Assembly (NCBI RefSeq): GCF_026343125.1
Contig: NZ_JAPEMB010000001.1
Location: 1,860,001-1,924,000 of the forward strand
DNA from: Streptomyces sp. NBC_00094
GTDB lineage: Bacteria > Actinomycetota > Actinomycetes > Streptomycetales > Streptomycetaceae
Length of the DNA: 64,000 nucleotides
Direction: 5' to 3'
In this document: piece by piece, positions 41,642 through 52,953 of the stretch
Position numbering within the stretch: the stretch's first letter is position 1
How the letters are laid out: every line of letters starts with the position of its first letter
Translations under genes and position numbers: made by a program
Notes under the pieces: generated by a model
The model's input: only the letters and a program-made list of their open reading frames with translations
What the model was told of the DNA's origin: nothing
Databases searched by the model: none

Positions 41642-43306
41642 TCAGCCCCGGTCGCGCAGGGCGCGGTAGGCCGAGACGAGCCCGGCGGTCGAGCTGTCGA
41701 GCTGCTCGCCGCCCGCGCCGTCCGTCAGGACCGGCTCGATCTTCTTGGCGAGGACCTTGCCGAGCTCGACGCCCCACTGGTCGAAGGAGTCGATGTTCCA
41801 GACCGCGCCCTGGACGAAGACCTTGTGCTCGTAGAGCGCGATCAGCTGGCCGAGGACGGACGGGGTGAGCGCGTCGGCCAGGATCGTGGTGGTCGGGTGG
41901 TTGCCCTGGAACGTCTTGTGCGGGACGAGCTCCTCGGCGACTCCCTCGGCCCGCACCTCCTCGGGTGTCTTACCGAAGGCGAGCGCCTGGGTCTGGGCGA
42001 AGAAGTTCGCCATGAGCAGGTCGTGCTGGGCGACGAGGCCGGGAAGCAGGTCGTCGACGGGTCGGCCGAAGCCGATGAAGTCGGCCGGGATGACCTTGGT
42101 GCCCTGGTGGATCAACTGGTAGTAGGCGTGCTGCCCGTTGGTGCCGGGGGTGCCCCAGACGACGGGGCCGGTCTGCCAGTCGACCGGGTTGCCCTCGCGG
42201 TCCACCGACTTGCCGTTGGACTCCATGTCGAGCTGCTGGAGGTAGGCGGTGAACTTGGACAGGTAGTGGGAGTACGGCAGCACGGCGTGCGACTGGGCGT
42301 CGAAGAACGCGCCGTACCAGACGCCGAGGAGGCCGAGCAGCAGCGGCGCGTTCTCCTCGGGCGAGGCGGTGCGGAAGTGCTCGTCGACGAGGTGGAAGCC
42401 GTCGAGCATCTCGCGGAAGCGCTCCGGACCGATGGCGATCATCAGGGAGAGACCGATGGCGGAGTCGAAGGAGTAGCGGCCGCCGACCCAGTCCCAGAAC
42501 TCGAACATGTTCGTGGTGTCGATGCCGAACTCCGCGACCTTCTCGGCGTTGGTCGAGAGGGCCACGAAGTGGCGGGCGACGGCCTCCTGGCCGGCGCCGA
42601 GGCCGGTGAGGAGCCAGTCGCGGGCGGAGGTGGCGTTGGTGATCGTCTCGATGGTGGTGAACGTCTTCGAGGCGACGATGAAGAGCGTCTCGGCCGGGTC
42701 GAGGTCGCGGACGGCCTCGTGGAGGTCGGCACCGTCGACGTTGGAGACGAAACGGAGCGTCAGGTCCCGCTGGGTGAAGGCGCGCAGGACCTCGTAGGCC
42801 ATGGCGGGGCCGAGGTCGGAGCCGCCGATGCCGATGTTCACGATGTTCTTGACCGGCTTGCCGGTGTGGCCGTTCCACTCGCCGGCGCGGACCGTGTCGG
42901 CGAAGGTGCCCATCCGGTCGAGGACGGCGTGGACACCGGGGACGACGTTCTCCCCGTCGACCTCGACCACGGCCTCGCGGGGGGCGCGCAGTGCGGTGTG
43001 GAGGACCGCGCGGTCCTCGGTGGTGTTGATCTTCTCGCCGCGGAACATGGCGTCGCGCAGCTCGGCCACGCCGGTGGCGGCGGCGAGTTCGCGCAGCAGG
43101 GTCAGCGTCTCGTCGGTGACGAGGTGCTTGGAGTAGTCCAGGTAGAGGTCGCCGACCCGCAGGGTGTGGTCGGTGCCGCGCGCCGGGTCCGCTGCGAAGA
43201 GCTCGCGCAGGTGGGTCTCGCCCAGCTGCTCACGGTGCTTGCCGAGAGCCGCCCACTCGGGCAGCCTGTTCAGCCTGGTGCGGCCTGCGTTGTTCATCTC
43301 GGACAT
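41642..43306 (-). CDS. pgi: Glucose-6-phosphate isomerase
   Basis: A 554-residue cytosolic isomerase. PROSITE-like signatures are present: the sugar-binding [13 protein letters not shown] and [13 protein letters not shown], the catalytic Glu in [18 protein letters not shown], and the C-terminal [14 protein letters not shown]. It interconverts glucose-6-P and fructose-6-P and links glycolysis genes to the zwf cluster. It is the first gene of a unit with two PH-domain proteins. Confidence 0.96.
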   Translation of the reverse strand: MSEMNNAGRTRLNRLPEWAALGKHREQLGETHLRELFAADPARGTDHTLRVGDLYLDYSKHLVTDETLTLLRELAAATGVAELRDAMFRGEKINTTEDRAVLHTALRAPREAVVEVDGENVVPGVHAVLDRMGTFADTVRAGEWNGHTGKPVKNIVNIGIGGSDLGPAMAYEVLRAFTQRDLTLRFVSNVDGADLHEAVRDLDPAETLFIVASKTFTTIETITNATSARDWLLTGLGAGQEAVARHFVALSTNAEKVAEFGIDTTNMFEFWDWVGGRYSFDSAIGLSLMIAIGPERFREMLDGFHLVDEHFRTASPEENAPLLLGLLGVWYGAFFDAQSHAVLPYSHYLSKFTAYLQQLDMESNGKSVDREGNPVDWQTGPVVWGTPGTNGQHAYYQLIHQGTKVIPADFIGFGRPVDDLLPGLVAQHDLLMANFFAQTQALAFGKTPEEVRAEGVAEELVPHKTFQGNHPTTTILADALTPSVLGQLIALYEHKVFVQGAVWNIDSFDQWGVELGKVLAKKIEPVLTDGAGGEQLDSSTAGLVSAYRALRDRG

Positions 43307-43348
43307 CGCCCACTTCTTCTCGTATGTCTGCCCCGCTGCCCCTCCAAC

Positions 43349-44572
43349 CTAATTGATCAGAGGAGCCAGCGATGCGACGGCGAGCGCGAACAGCGCCGCC
43401 GCGAGGAGGGCGGGTGTGTGCGGTCCCCAGCCGGCGGCCGCGGCGCCGCCGAGGAGGGCCCCGAGTGGTGCGCCCGCGACGGCGAGGGTACGGAAGGCCG
43501 CGGCGACGCGACCGAGCATCCCCTCGGGGGCGCGCTCCTGCATGAGGGTCGTCTGGTTGACGTTCCACACCGTCCCCATGAGGCCGAACACCGCCATCGC
43601 GGCGATCGACACCGCGAGGACGGGGACGGCTCCCATGAGGAGCAGACAGCCGGTCTGGACCGCCCCGGCGAGGAACACCGCGCGTATCCGCCCGGTCCGC
43701 TCGGCGACGCGGCGGGCGAGGAAGCCGCCGGCGACGCCTCCCACCGCGTAGGCGGTGATGGTGGCCGCGTAGGCCGCGTTTCCGGCGCCTCCCGCCCGGA
43801 GACCGTCCGTCACGTGGATGACGAGGGTGGCGATGAGGGCGCCCATGCCGATGTTGCAGAGGGTCGTGGCGGTGCAGAGCCATCGCAGGGTCCGGTCCCG
43901 CCGGAGGGTGGCGAGCCCTTCGGCCATCTCCCTGCGGAGGGTGGATCCGGCGGGGCGGGGCGGCCGCTCGGGGGCCCCGGTCCGCAGGGAGGCGATGAGG
44001 AGCGCGGCCAGGGCGTAGGTGGCGGCGTCCGCCACGTACGGCACGGCGTCCCCGGCGAGGAGCAGGGCGGGCACCAGGGGTGCGGCGAGGAGGCCTCCGG
44101 CGAACTGCTGGCCGGTCATCAGACGGGCGTTGGCCGCGGCCAGGGCCTCGGTGGGGACGAGGGCGGGGAGGAGCGCGGTGGCCGCGTTGTCGAAGAGGGT
44201 CTGCAGGGTGGTGAGGGCGAAGGCGAGGACGAGCAGCAGGGCGATCGTGGCGTGCCCGAGCACGACGGCGAGGGCGAACGCGGCCATGAGCGCGCCACGG
44301 GCGAGGTCGACGGCCCACATGGCCCGCCGCTGGTCGACCCGGTCGGCGACGGCTCCGCCGAGGAGTCCGAAGAGCAGCCAGGGCAGGAAGCCGCAGGCGG
44401 TGACGGAGGCGATGAGGAGGGGATCGTCGGTGAGCGAGGCGGCGAGCAGCGGCAGGGCGGCCGTACGCAGCGAGTCACCGAACCGGGAGACGACGGCGGC
44501 CGTCCAGAGCCGTCCGAAGCCGCCGCGCCACTCGGGTACGGCACCCGCCCCCACTGTTTCCGTCGCCGTCAC
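43349..44572 (-). CDS. MFS transporter (probable drug or metabolite exporter)
   Basis: A 407-residue protein with 12 predicted helices, of the enterobactin-exporter/MFS_3 type. The loop 2-3 motif GGAVADRVDQRRAMW and the helix 7 region are recognisable. Translation starts at GTG 44572 after GGGGGG. It is 42 bp upstream of pgi on the same strand and might be co-transcribed, but its function is independent. The substrate is unknown. Confidence 0.85.
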   Translation of the reverse strand: MTATETVGAGAVPEWRGGFGRLWTAAVVSRFGDSLRTAALPLLAASLTDDPLLIASVTACGFLPWLLFGLLGGAVADRVDQRRAMWAVDLARGALMAAFALAVVLGHATIALLLVLAFALTTLQTLFDNAATALLPALVPTEALAAANARLMTGQQFAGGLLAAPLVPALLLAGDAVPYVADAATYALAALLIASLRTGAPERPPRPAGSTLRREMAEGLATLRRDRTLRWLCTATTLCNIGMGALIATLVIHVTDGLRAGGAGNAAYAATITAYAVGGVAGGFLARRVAERTGRIRAVFLAGAVQTGCLLLMGAVPVLAVSIAAMAVFGLMGTVWNVNQTTLMQERAPEGMLGRVAAAFRTLAVAGAPLGALLGGAAAAGWGPHTPALLAAALFALAVASLAPLIN

Positions 44573-44720
44573 GGCGCCCCCCTGCGTCGGTGATCCCTGC
44601 TCGACCGACCGTAGAGGACGCCACTGACAACGCCGGTCCGACAGCCGTTCGACGGGTCATCCGTCCCCACGACGACGGCCACATGGCGACGACCGCCCGA
44701 CGACGGCCATGCGGAGACGG

Positions 44721-44767
44721 CGAACGGGCTTTGTCCGCGAACCTCGTTCGCAGGCAAAGCCCGTTCG
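44721..44767 (-). terminator. Terminator of the RbpA-family gene
   Basis: Thirteen-bp outer arms CGAACGGGCTTTG (44721-44733) and complement (44755-44767) enclose a second perfect hairpin GCGAAC-CTC-GTTCGC. It is 22 bp downstream of the stop. The rest of 44573-44788 shows only the GTG region of the MFS gene. Confidence 0.75.
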
Positions 44768-44788
44768 TCATCTCGTCACACCATGCGC

Positions 44789-45124
44789 TCAGATCTCGCC
44801 GCGCAGTTTGGCCAGCGCCTCGGCGAGGATCGCCTCACCGTCCGCGTCGCTGCGCCGCTCCCGCACATAGGCGAGGTGGGTCTTGTACGGCTCCGTGCGC
44901 GGCGGGTCCGGCGGGTTGTCCCGATCCTGACCGGCCGGGAAGCCGCAGCGCGGGCAGTCCCAGGTCTCCGGGACCGCCGCCTCGCTGGCGAAGCTCGGCT
45001 GCGTCTCGTGCCCGTTCGAGCACCAGAAGGAGATGCGGGCGCGCGGCGCCGATTCGCCCCGCTCGGCCTCGCCCATCGGCCCCGCTCCGACCCGGCTTCC
45101 CCGGATCGCGTTGCCACTTGCCAC
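44789..45124 (-). CDS. rbpA: RbpA-family RNA polymerase-binding protein (paralogue beside secG)
   Basis: A 111-residue zinc protein of the RbpA family, which binds sigma and the beta' subunit of RNA polymerase in actinobacteria. It begins MASGNAIRGSRVGAGPMGEAERGESAPRARI and has FWCSNGHE plus CPRCGFPAG as zinc ligands, then TEPYKTHLAYVRERR. Streptomyces usually also encode a better-studied RbpA elsewhere, with an MSERALRGTRLV N-terminus. This one looks like the paralogue, so identical function is not assured. The start is GTG 45124 with GGGAG upstream. Confidence 0.85.
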   Translation of the reverse strand: MASGNAIRGSRVGAGPMGEAERGESAPRARISFWCSNGHETQPSFASEAAVPETWDCPRCGFPAGQDRDNPPDPPRTEPYKTHLAYVRERRSDADGEAILAEALAKLRGEI

Positions 45125-45163
45125 GGTCGTAACTCCCTGCGTGATGGTGCTCGAAGATGCCCC

Positions 45164-45192
45164 AGTCTACGTAAGGCCCAACGCGCGTCCAG
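45164..45192 (-). promoter_or_regulatory. Candidate promoter of the RbpA-family gene
   Basis: On the minus strand CTGGAC (45187-45192) and TAGACT (45164-45169) are separated by exactly 17 bp, 40 bp before the GTG. It is just downstream of the secG stop. Confidence 0.45.
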
Positions 45193-45201
45193 TGTTCGGA
45201 G

Positions 45202-45432
45202 TTACCCGTCCAACTTCATCAGCAGACCAAGTACCACAATGCAGGCGAACCAGAGCAGACCGACCACAACCGTGATCCGGTCCAGGTTGCGCTCGGCGAC
45301 CGAGGAGCCACCGACGGACGACTGCATGCCGCCACCGAACATGTCGGAGAGACCGCCGCCCTTTCCCTTGTGCATCAGTACGAGCAGCATGAGCAGCCCG
45401 CTGAAGACGAGCAGGGCGATCGAGAACCCCAT
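45202..45432 (-). CDS. secG: Preprotein translocase subunit SecG
   Basis: A 76-residue membrane subunit of the Sec channel. There are two transmembrane helices (about 3-22 and 50-72) with the cytosolic loop HKGKGGGLSDMFGGG typical of SecG. ATG 45432 gives the family length. It lies 97 bp after tpiA and is the last gene of the gap-pgk-tpiA-secG series. Confidence 0.94.
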   Translation of the reverse strand: MGFSIALLVFSGLLMLLVLMHKGKGGGLSDMFGGGMQSSVGGSSVAERNLDRITVVVGLLWFACIVVLGLLMKLDG

Positions 45433-45529
45433 AACCACGGCTGGACCAACTTCCTCGGACTTATACGGACGGGGGCCGGGCACCTGCCCGACCCCCGCTA
45501 GGGTACGACGTAACTCCGCTACCGCATAC

Positions 45530-46306
45530 TCACTGGTCGCGGAAGCGCACGATCTTGACGAACTCGTCGGCGTCCAGCGCCGCGCCGCCCACCAGGGCGC
45601 CGTCGACGTCCGGCTGCGCCATGATCGCGGCCACGTTTCCGGCCTTCACCGAGCCGCCGTACTGGATGCGGACCTTGTCGGCCAGCTCCTGCGAGTACAG
45701 CTCCGCGAGACGGCCGCGGATCGCCCCGCAGACCTCCTGCGCGTCCTCGGGGGTGGCGACCTCGCCGGTGCCGATGGCCCACACCGGCTCGTACGCGATC
45801 ACGATCGTCTCGGCCTGCTCGGCCGGGACGTCCTTCAGGCCGCCGTCGAGCTGGGCGAGCGTGTACTCGACCTGCTGACCGGCCTTGCGGATGTCCAGGC
45901 CCTCGCCCACGCAGAGGATCGGGGTCACGCCGTGCCGGAAGGCGGCCTTCACCTTGGCGTTGCAGACCTCGTCGTTCTCGGCGTGGTACTGACGGCGCTC
46001 GGAGTGGCCGACGGCCACGTAGGCGCTCTTGAACTTGGACAGCATCAGGCCCGAGATCTCACCGGTGTAGGCACCGGAGTCGTGCTCCGAGATGTCCTGC
46101 GCGCCGTACTTGATCTTGAGCTTGTCGCCGTCGACCAGGGTCTGGACGGACCGCAGGTCGGTGAAGGGGACCAGGACCGCGACCTCACAGGCGTCGTAGT
46201 CCTTGTCGGTCAGGGCGAAGGCAAGCTTCTGGACGTGGGCGATGGCCTCAAGGTGGTTGAGGTTCATCTTCCAGTTGCCCGCCATCAGCGGGGTACGAGT
46301 ACTCAT
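45530..46306 (-). CDS. tpiA: Triosephosphate isomerase
   Basis: A 258-residue TIM-barrel glycolytic enzyme. N-terminal MAGNWKMN (catalytic Asn and Lys), [12 protein letters not shown] (His), the active-site loop [18 protein letters not shown] (Glu) and the phosphate loops YGGSVK and [10 protein letters not shown] are all intact. ATG 46306 is chosen because the longer frame lies inside pgk. Seven bp separate it from pgk. Confidence 0.96.
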   Translation of the reverse strand: MSTRTPLMAGNWKMNLNHLEAIAHVQKLAFALTDKDYDACEVAVLVPFTDLRSVQTLVDGDKLKIKYGAQDISEHDSGAYTGEISGLMLSKFKSAYVAVGHSERRQYHAENDEVCNAKVKAAFRHGVTPILCVGEGLDIRKAGQQVEYTLAQLDGGLKDVPAEQAETIVIAYEPVWAIGTGEVATPEDAQEVCGAIRGRLAELYSQELADKVRIQYGGSVKAGNVAAIMAQPDVDGALVGGAALDADEFVKIVRFRDQ

Positions 46307-46313
46307 GGAAAGG

Positions 46314-47525
46314 TCAGTCCTCCAGTGCGGCGAGGCCGGGAAGCGTCTTGCCCTCGAGGTACTCGAGGGAGGCGCCGCCGCCGGTCGAAATGTGGCCGAA
46401 TGCCTTCTCGTCGAAGCCCAGGATGCGCACGGCGGCGGCGGAGTCGCCACCACCGACCACCGTGAAGGCCGAGGAGTCGACGAGCGCCTGGGCGACGGCC
46501 CGGGTGCCCTCGGCGTAGTCGGGGTGCTCGAAGACGCCCATCGGGCCGTTCCAGAAGACGGTGGCCGCGTCGGCGAGCTTCGAGGCGTAGAGCTTACGGG
46601 TCTCGGGACCGATGTCCAGACCCATCCGGTCGGCCGGGACGGCGTCCGCGGCGACCGTTCCCGGGTGGGCCGGGGCCTTGGTCTTCATGTCCGGGAACTC
46701 GGACGAGACCAGCACGTCGACGGGGAGCACGAACTCCACGCCTCGCTCCTTCGCGCGCGCCAGGTACTCCTGGACCACCGGGATCTGGTCCTCCTGGAGC
46801 AACGAGGTGCCGACCTCGTGGCCCTGGGCCTTGAGGAAGGTGAAGACCATGCCGCCGCCGACGAGGATGCGGTCGGCCTTCTCCAGGAGGTGGTCGATCA
46901 CGCCGAGCTTGTCGGAGACCTTGGAACCGCCGAGCACGACCACGTACGGCCGCCGGACGTCGTCCGTGAGCTTCCTCAGGACGCCGACCTCGGTGGCGAT
47001 GAGGTAGCCCGCGGAGTGCGGAAGGCGCGCCGGAAGGTCGAAGACCGAGGCGTGCTTGCGGTGCACGGCGCCGAAGCCGTCGCCGACGTAGACGTCGGCG
47101 AGCGCGGCGAGCAGGTCCGCGAAGGCGCCGCGCTCGGCGTCGTCCTTCGAGGTCTCGCCGGCGTTGAACCGGAGGTTCTCGATCACGGCGACCTGGCCGT
47201 CGGCGAGGCCGGCGACGGTGGCGGTGGCGGACTCGCCGACCGTGTCGGTCGCGAACGCCACCTCGGCACCGAGCAGTTCGCCGAGGCGCGCGGCGGCCGG
47301 GGCGAGCGAGAACGCCGGGTCCGGGGCGCCCTTGGGGCGGCCCAGGTGCGAGGCGACCACGACGCGGGCGCCGGCATCGGCGAGCGCCTTCACCGTGGGG
47401 ACGACGGCGCGGATGCGGCCGTCGTCGGTGATGGTCGTGCCGTCGAGGGGCACGTTGAGGTCGGCGCGGACGAACACGCGCTTGCCTTCGACGCCCTCTT
47501 GGAGAAGCTCGTCGATCGTCTTCAT
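46314..47525 (-). CDS. pgk: Phosphoglycerate kinase
   Basis: A 403-residue two-domain kinase producing ATP in glycolysis. The N-terminal [14 protein letters not shown] is the PGK signature, HLGRPKG follows, and the nucleotide-binding GGGDSAAAV precedes the C-terminal [22 protein letters not shown]. It follows gap by 105 bp with a long stem-loop in between. GGAG precedes the ATG. Confidence 0.96.
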   Translation of the reverse strand: MKTIDELLQEGVEGKRVFVRADLNVPLDGTTITDDGRIRAVVPTVKALADAGARVVVASHLGRPKGAPDPAFSLAPAAARLGELLGAEVAFATDTVGESATATVAGLADGQVAVIENLRFNAGETSKDDAERGAFADLLAALADVYVGDGFGAVHRKHASVFDLPARLPHSAGYLIATEVGVLRKLTDDVRRPYVVVLGGSKVSDKLGVIDHLLEKADRILVGGGMVFTFLKAQGHEVGTSLLQEDQIPVVQEYLARAKERGVEFVLPVDVLVSSEFPDMKTKAPAHPGTVAADAVPADRMGLDIGPETRKLYASKLADAATVFWNGPMGVFEHPDYAEGTRAVAQALVDSSAFTVVGGGDSAAAVRILGFDEKAFGHISTGGGASLEYLEGKTLPGLAALED

Positions 47526-47564
47526 CTGTTAACTGACTCCTTGGTACGCGGTGGAGCACACAAA

Positions 47565-47604
47565 CAGGGCTCGTACAGCGCGGCATTGCGCTGCCCGAGC
47601 CCTG
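47565..47604 (-). terminator. Compound stem-loop between gap and pgk
   Basis: Outer arms CAGGGCTCG/CGAGCCCTG (47565-47573, 47596-47604) and inner arms CAGCGC/GCGCTG (47576-47581, 47588-47593). It lies 26 bp past the gap stop. It may partly terminate, or protect the gap mRNA 3' end, giving more gap than pgk transcript. Confidence 0.65.
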
Positions 47605-47630
47605 CTCACATCGAAAGCCTGCCCTGAAGT

Positions 47631-48797
<1,167 letters not shown>

Positions 48798-48831
48798 GAC
48801 GGCCCGTACCTACCAACGGGTACGGGCCGTC
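48798..48831 (-). terminator. Terminator of the M14 peptidase gene
   Basis: Perfect 13-bp arms GACGGCCCGTACC (48798-48810) and complement (48819-48831), 28 bp past the stop codon. Confidence 0.8.
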
Positions 48832-48859
48832 CTGGGACCTTTGTCCCCACTACTCTCCG

Positions 48860-51811
48860 TCAGCTCCGGAGCACCGCGAGGGCGCGCCCGAGGAGCCGTC
48901 CCCGCTCGGTCGCGCCGGGTACGTGCTCCAGGCCGTAGCCGAGGAGGACGGTGTCCCGTGTGGTGACCGCGGCCTGCGAGTGGAAGAGCGCGGGGGAGCG
49001 CTTCCAGTCCGTGGCGTTGCCGGGGCTGCCGGCCGGCGGGCCCGGTACGGACCACGCGCCGAGGTCGGTCTCGAAGCCCTCCGCCTCGGTGGTGGAGCCG
49101 ATGACGAGCCGGGTGTCGTCGACGAAGGCGCCCGTCTCTCCCGAGCCGGGGTCGGAGACGTACGAGATCGAGAGCTCGACCTGCTTGCCCGCCCACGCGC
49201 TCAGGTCGACGGAGGCCTGCCGCCAGCCGTTGGAGGGGCCGGTGAAGGCGTTCCAGGAGCCGGTGGTGCCGGTGGCGGCGCAGCTCTCCTCGCCGACGGT
49301 GAGGTAGTGGGAGAGGAAGGGGTGGCCGCGGACGTAGTAGCCCTCGCCGCAGTCGGCCGGGGGTGCGGTGGAGGTGCCGCCGTTGAGGTCGGGGAGCGTC
49401 GTCCAGTCGTCCTGGCCGACGGTGTGGGCCTCGACGACGACGTTGTCGTAGCCGGGCTCGGTGTCGTAGCTGATCCGGAAGTCGAGGCGCGGGGCTGCCG
49501 CGGCGCCGACGCCGGTGAGGTCGACGGTCCTGCCGATCCGGGCCCAGGTGTCGTCGGCGTGCCTGACGGCCGCGAAGGTCGCGCCCTCGGCGGGCTCGAA
49601 GGGGGTGCGGATGCCGGGGTAGTCACCGGCGGAGGAGCTGCTCGCGAACTGCGGGAACTCCCCCGGCTTCAGGGTGTCCGAGGTGACGGTGTACGCGCCG
49701 GCGTTGTCGAGCGGGTTGTCGGCGGCGCCGCCGAGGGTCGCCCCGACGCCCGCGAAGGCACCGCTGCCGGCGAAGGCGGGCGGCTGCCCGAGGGCGGCCC
49801 GGTGGTAGGCGCCGAGGTAGTACTGGGCGAAGTCGTTGGTCTCGGCGCGGCCGACCTCGGTGAGTCCGCCGGACTTCTCGCCGGCGTTGATCAGCTTGCC
49901 GCCCTCGTTGAGGTAGGCGCGGACGGCGAGCTGGGTGTCCCCGGAGGGCCGCTCGGCGCCGGTGTACCAGACGACGGTACGGAAGTGGGAGAGCACGCCG
50001 AGCGCGTCCGGGGTGCCCTGGGTGGCGACGTCCCAGACGGCTGCGGAGCGGCCGTTGTCGGCGAGCGCCTTCACGTACGCGGCGGTGTGCCGTGCCGCGG
50101 TGGTGCCGCCCTCGTCGGCGAGGACGAGTACGTCGCCGCGGGGGCGCTCGGCGACGGTGTAGGTGAACGGGGCGGAGGCGGTGGCCCTGCCCTCGCGGGT
50201 GCGGGCGGTGAACCGGACCTCGACGGTGTCGCCGGGCCGGGCGCCCTCGACCTCCGCGCGGTACTCGTCGAAGTAGAGGTTGTCGTCCCCGCCGAAGGTC
50301 TCGCCGCCCTTCCAGGCGTCGAGCTCCTCGCGGTGGGTGCGGCCGCCGTTGATCCGGTACGTGAGGGTCTTGTCGCGCAGGGACTTGCGCGCGATGACGG
50401 CGACCTCCTGCTCGCCGCCGCGGGCGTAGGAGGTGGGGAAGGCGGCCGGGGTGAAGTCGGGGGCCTCGGTGCCGACCGGGGAGACGGGCCGGTCGGGGCG
50501 GGCGGCGCTCTCGGCGACGGCGAGCGCGAACGGGATGTTCTTGGCGAACTCGGCCTGGATCAGCTTCTCGTCGTCCGGGAAGGTGAAGACGGAGGCGCAG
50601 TCGCCCGGGTTCCAGGCGTCGTTCGGGTCGACCCGGGAGGCGGTGGAGCAGGTCGACATCTCCGGGGTGAACATCTGCATCCCGTTGACGTTGGCGGCGT
50701 GTCCGTCGGCCTCGCCGTTGGTGATGTACAGCTCCGAGGAGACCTGCGGCCGGTAGCCGGGCACGGCGGACTTCTGCGGGGTTCCGGCGAGCGCCTTGAG
50801 GGCGACGTCGTCGGGGGTGTCGGTGGCGACCTGCCAGCCGACGCCGTACAGCAGGAGCTGGGCGGCCGAGTGGTAGTTGATGCCGTACGAGAAGCCGATC
50901 CGCTTCTGGAAGGCGTCCAGGGCCTTGGTCTCGGGCTCCGACATGGGGCCGGTGCCGCGGAAGGTCTCGTCGGCCGGGTCGGGGGACGAGCCCTCGTTGT
51001 CGTAGCCCCACTTGTAGGCGAAGTTGCGGTTGAGGTCGACGCCGTCGCCCGGCGCGATCCGCCCGTCGCCGTCGTTGTCGCGGAGGTTCTTGCGCCACTG
51101 CCGGTTGTCGGGGTCGGCGTGGGTGAAGTCGTAGCCGTCCGGGTTGGCGGAGAGCACGAACCACAGCTCGGTGGAGTCGACGATCCGGGTGATCCGCTCG
51201 TCCTTGCCGTAGCCGTCGAGGTAGTGGTGGAGCAGCCGCCGGGTCATCTCGGGGGTGATCCACTCGCGCGCGTGCTGGTTGGACAGGTACAGCGTGGCGG
51301 GCTTCGAGCCGTCCTTGACGCGGCCTGCGCCCTTGCTGACCTTGAGGGCGAGGATGTCCTGGCCCTTGAGGGTCTTGCCGATCGAGACGACCTTGGTGAT
51401 CCCGGGATGGGCCCGGGCGGTGTCGAGGAGCTCCTGCTTGAGGCCGTCCGGGCCGCCGTACGGGCGGAAGACGCCGTCCCCCGCCGCCGCGACCCGCTGC
51501 TCGGCCCGCTCGGTCAGGGTGTGCCGGGAGAGTGTGACGCCCTGGCCGCGCAGTCGCCCGGCCTGCCGGTCGGTGAGGAAGAGCTCGACCGTCGCGGAGC
51601 CCTCGTCGGGCACCTGCTCGGTCATCTCGTGGGCGTCGGCCCCGGCGTCGAGGAGCAGCGGAACCTGCTCCTCGGTGACCTGGGCGCGCCATACGGAGAG
51701 GGCGTCGCCGCCGTCCCGGTCCGCGGGCTGTGCTCCGGCGACGGGTGCCGCCGCCACTCCCGCGATCAGCAGTGAAGCCGCGGCGAGGATCGATCTCGCT
51801 CTGCGTCCCAT
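48860..51811 (-). CDS. Secreted M14-family zinc carboxypeptidase with large C-terminal region
   Basis: A 983-residue extracellular peptidase. The signal peptide (1-29, ends VAGAQ) and an inhibitory-like pro-region (about 40-110) precede the M14 domain (about 115-450). Zinc and catalytic residues are visible in NQHAREWI (His and Glu near 180), DLNRNF, INYHSA (third ligand His) and FTPEMS (catalytic Glu). Beyond about 480 come a beta-rich region and an immune-inhibitor-like/MAM-type region (RISYDTEPGYDNVVVEA, GAFVDDTRLVIG). It probably cleaves peptides outside the cell. ATG 51811 follows GGGGGG; a terminator follows the stop. Confidence 0.88.
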   Translation of the reverse strand: MGRRARSILAAASLLIAGVAAAPVAGAQPADRDGGDALSVWRAQVTEEQVPLLLDAGADAHEMTEQVPDEGSATVELFLTDRQAGRLRGQGVTLSRHTLTERAEQRVAAAGDGVFRPYGGPDGLKQELLDTARAHPGITKVVSIGKTLKGQDILALKVSKGAGRVKDGSKPATLYLSNQHAREWITPEMTRRLLHHYLDGYGKDERITRIVDSTELWFVLSANPDGYDFTHADPDNRQWRKNLRDNDGDGRIAPGDGVDLNRNFAYKWGYDNEGSSPDPADETFRGTGPMSEPETKALDAFQKRIGFSYGINYHSAAQLLLYGVGWQVATDTPDDVALKALAGTPQKSAVPGYRPQVSSELYITNGEADGHAANVNGMQMFTPEMSTCSTASRVDPNDAWNPGDCASVFTFPDDEKLIQAEFAKNIPFALAVAESAARPDRPVSPVGTEAPDFTPAAFPTSYARGGEQEVAVIARKSLRDKTLTYRINGGRTHREELDAWKGGETFGGDDNLYFDEYRAEVEGARPGDTVEVRFTARTREGRATASAPFTYTVAERPRGDVLVLADEGGTTAARHTAAYVKALADNGRSAAVWDVATQGTPDALGVLSHFRTVVWYTGAERPSGDTQLAVRAYLNEGGKLINAGEKSGGLTEVGRAETNDFAQYYLGAYHRAALGQPPAFAGSGAFAGVGATLGGAADNPLDNAGAYTVTSDTLKPGEFPQFASSSSAGDYPGIRTPFEPAEGATFAAVRHADDTWARIGRTVDLTGVGAAAAPRLDFRISYDTEPGYDNVVVEAHTVGQDDWTTLPDLNGGTSTAPPADCGEGYYVRGHPFLSHYLTVGEESCAATGTTGSWNAFTGPSNGWRQASVDLSAWAGKQVELSISYVSDPGSGETGAFVDDTRLVIGSTTEAEGFETDLGAWSVPGPPAGSPGNATDWKRSPALFHSQAAVTTRDTVLLGYGLEHVPGATERGRLLGRALAVLRS

Positions 51812-51908
51812 GAGCCCCCCTTGCTGTTGCCTGCCACGAAGGTGAACAGACGCCAGGCTCATGGGCGTCCATGGGCCTGTCAAGGGTGCCTCGCGGGTGG
51901 ACGAAAAA

Positions 51909-51939
51909 GCTGCCGGTGCCTCAGAAGGGCACCGGCAGC
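51909..51939 (-). terminator. Intrinsic terminator of the uvrC-whiA operon
   Basis: Perfect 12-bp arms GCTGCCGGTGCC (51909-51920) and complement (51928-51939). On the minus strand the stem is followed by TTTTTCGT, a true U-tract and the most canonical terminator in the window. Confidence 0.88.
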
Positions 51940-51963
51940 GTGGAGTTCGAGCTTCCGTACGGG

Positions 51964-52953
51964 TCAGCCGACGAGGCTGTCGTCGAGCTCCTCCGTCAGG
52001 TTGGACTCGGTCCCGGGAATCCCCAGGTCCTGCGCCCGCTTGTCGGCCATCGCGAGGAGCCGGCGGATCCGCCCGGCCACCGCGTCCTTGGTCAGCGGCG
52101 GGTCGGCGAGCGCGCCCAGCTCCTCCAGGGAGGCCTGCTTGTGCTCCATGCGGAGCCGGCCGGCTGCGGCGAGGTGCTCGGGCACCTCCTCGGCGAGGAT
52201 CTCCAGGGCGCGCTGCACCCGGGCCCCCGCGGCGACCGCGGCCCGCGCCGAGCGGCGCAGGTTGGCGTCGTCGAAATTGGCCAGGCGGTTGGCGGTGGCG
52301 CGGACCTCGCGCCGCATCCGCCGCTCCTCCCAGGCGAGCACCGACTCATGGGCGCCGAGCCGGGTGAGGAGGGCGCCGATGGCGTCGCCGTCGCGGACGA
52401 CGACCCGGTCCACACCCCGTACCTCGCGGGCCTTCGCGGCGATGGAGAGCCGACGGGCCGCGCCGACCAGGGCGAGAGCCGCCTCCGGTCCCGGGCAGGT
52501 GACCTCAAGGGAAGAGGACCGGCCGGGCTCGGTCAGCGAGCCGTGGGCCAGGAAGGCGCCCCGCCAGGCCGCCTCCGCGTCACAGGTCGCGCCCGAGACC
52601 ACCTGCGGGGGAAGACCGCGGATGGGCCGCCCCCGGCCGTCCACGAGGCCCGTCTGCCGGGCCAGCTGGTCGCCTCCGGCCACCACGCGCACCACGAAAC
52701 GCGAGCCGCGCCGCAGCCCGCCGGGGGCCATCACGATCAGTTCGGAACTGTGTCCGAAGATTTCCAGAATATCCCGCTTCAGGCGGCGTGCCGCCATCGC
52801 CGTGTCCAACTCCGCTTCGATCACGATGCGGCCGCTCACCAGGTGCAGCCCGCCCGCGAACCGCAGGATCGACGAGACCTCTGCCTTCCTGCAGCAGGTC
52901 CGGGTGACGGGAAGCCGGGAGATCTCGTCTTTCACCGCTGCCGTCATCGCCAT
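51964..52953 (-). CDS. whiA: Sporulation transcription factor WhiA
   Basis: A 329-residue regulator needed with WhiB for sporulation septation. The N-terminal LAGLIDADG-like domain (about 1-210: [29 protein letters not shown]-like block, [26 protein letters not shown]) precedes a C-terminal HTH (about 235-320: [49 protein letters not shown]). ATG 52953 overlaps yvcK; a second ATG at 52947 forms an exact ATGA with its stop. It is the final gene of uvrC-rapZ-yvcK-whiA. Confidence 0.95.
   Translation of the reverse strand: MAMTAAVKDEISRLPVTRTCCRKAEVSSILRFAGGLHLVSGRIVIEAELDTAMAARRLKRDILEIFGHSSELIVMAPGGLRRGSRFVVRVVAGGDQLARQTGLVDGRGRPIRGLPPQVVSGATCDAEAAWRGAFLAHGSLTEPGRSSSLEVTCPGPEAALALVGAARRLSIAAKAREVRGVDRVVVRDGDAIGALLTRLGAHESVLAWEERRMRREVRATANRLANFDDANLRRSARAAVAAGARVQRALEILAEEVPEHLAAAGRLRMEHKQASLEELGALADPPLTKDAVAGRIRRLLAMADKRAQDLGIPGTESNLTEELDDSLVG

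Noticed and set aside
45125..45201. SigR promoter (GGAAT-N18/19-GTT) before the RbpA-family gene
   Set aside because: Only GGTAA-N19-GTT occurs; the CTGGAC-N17-TAGACT pair fits better.
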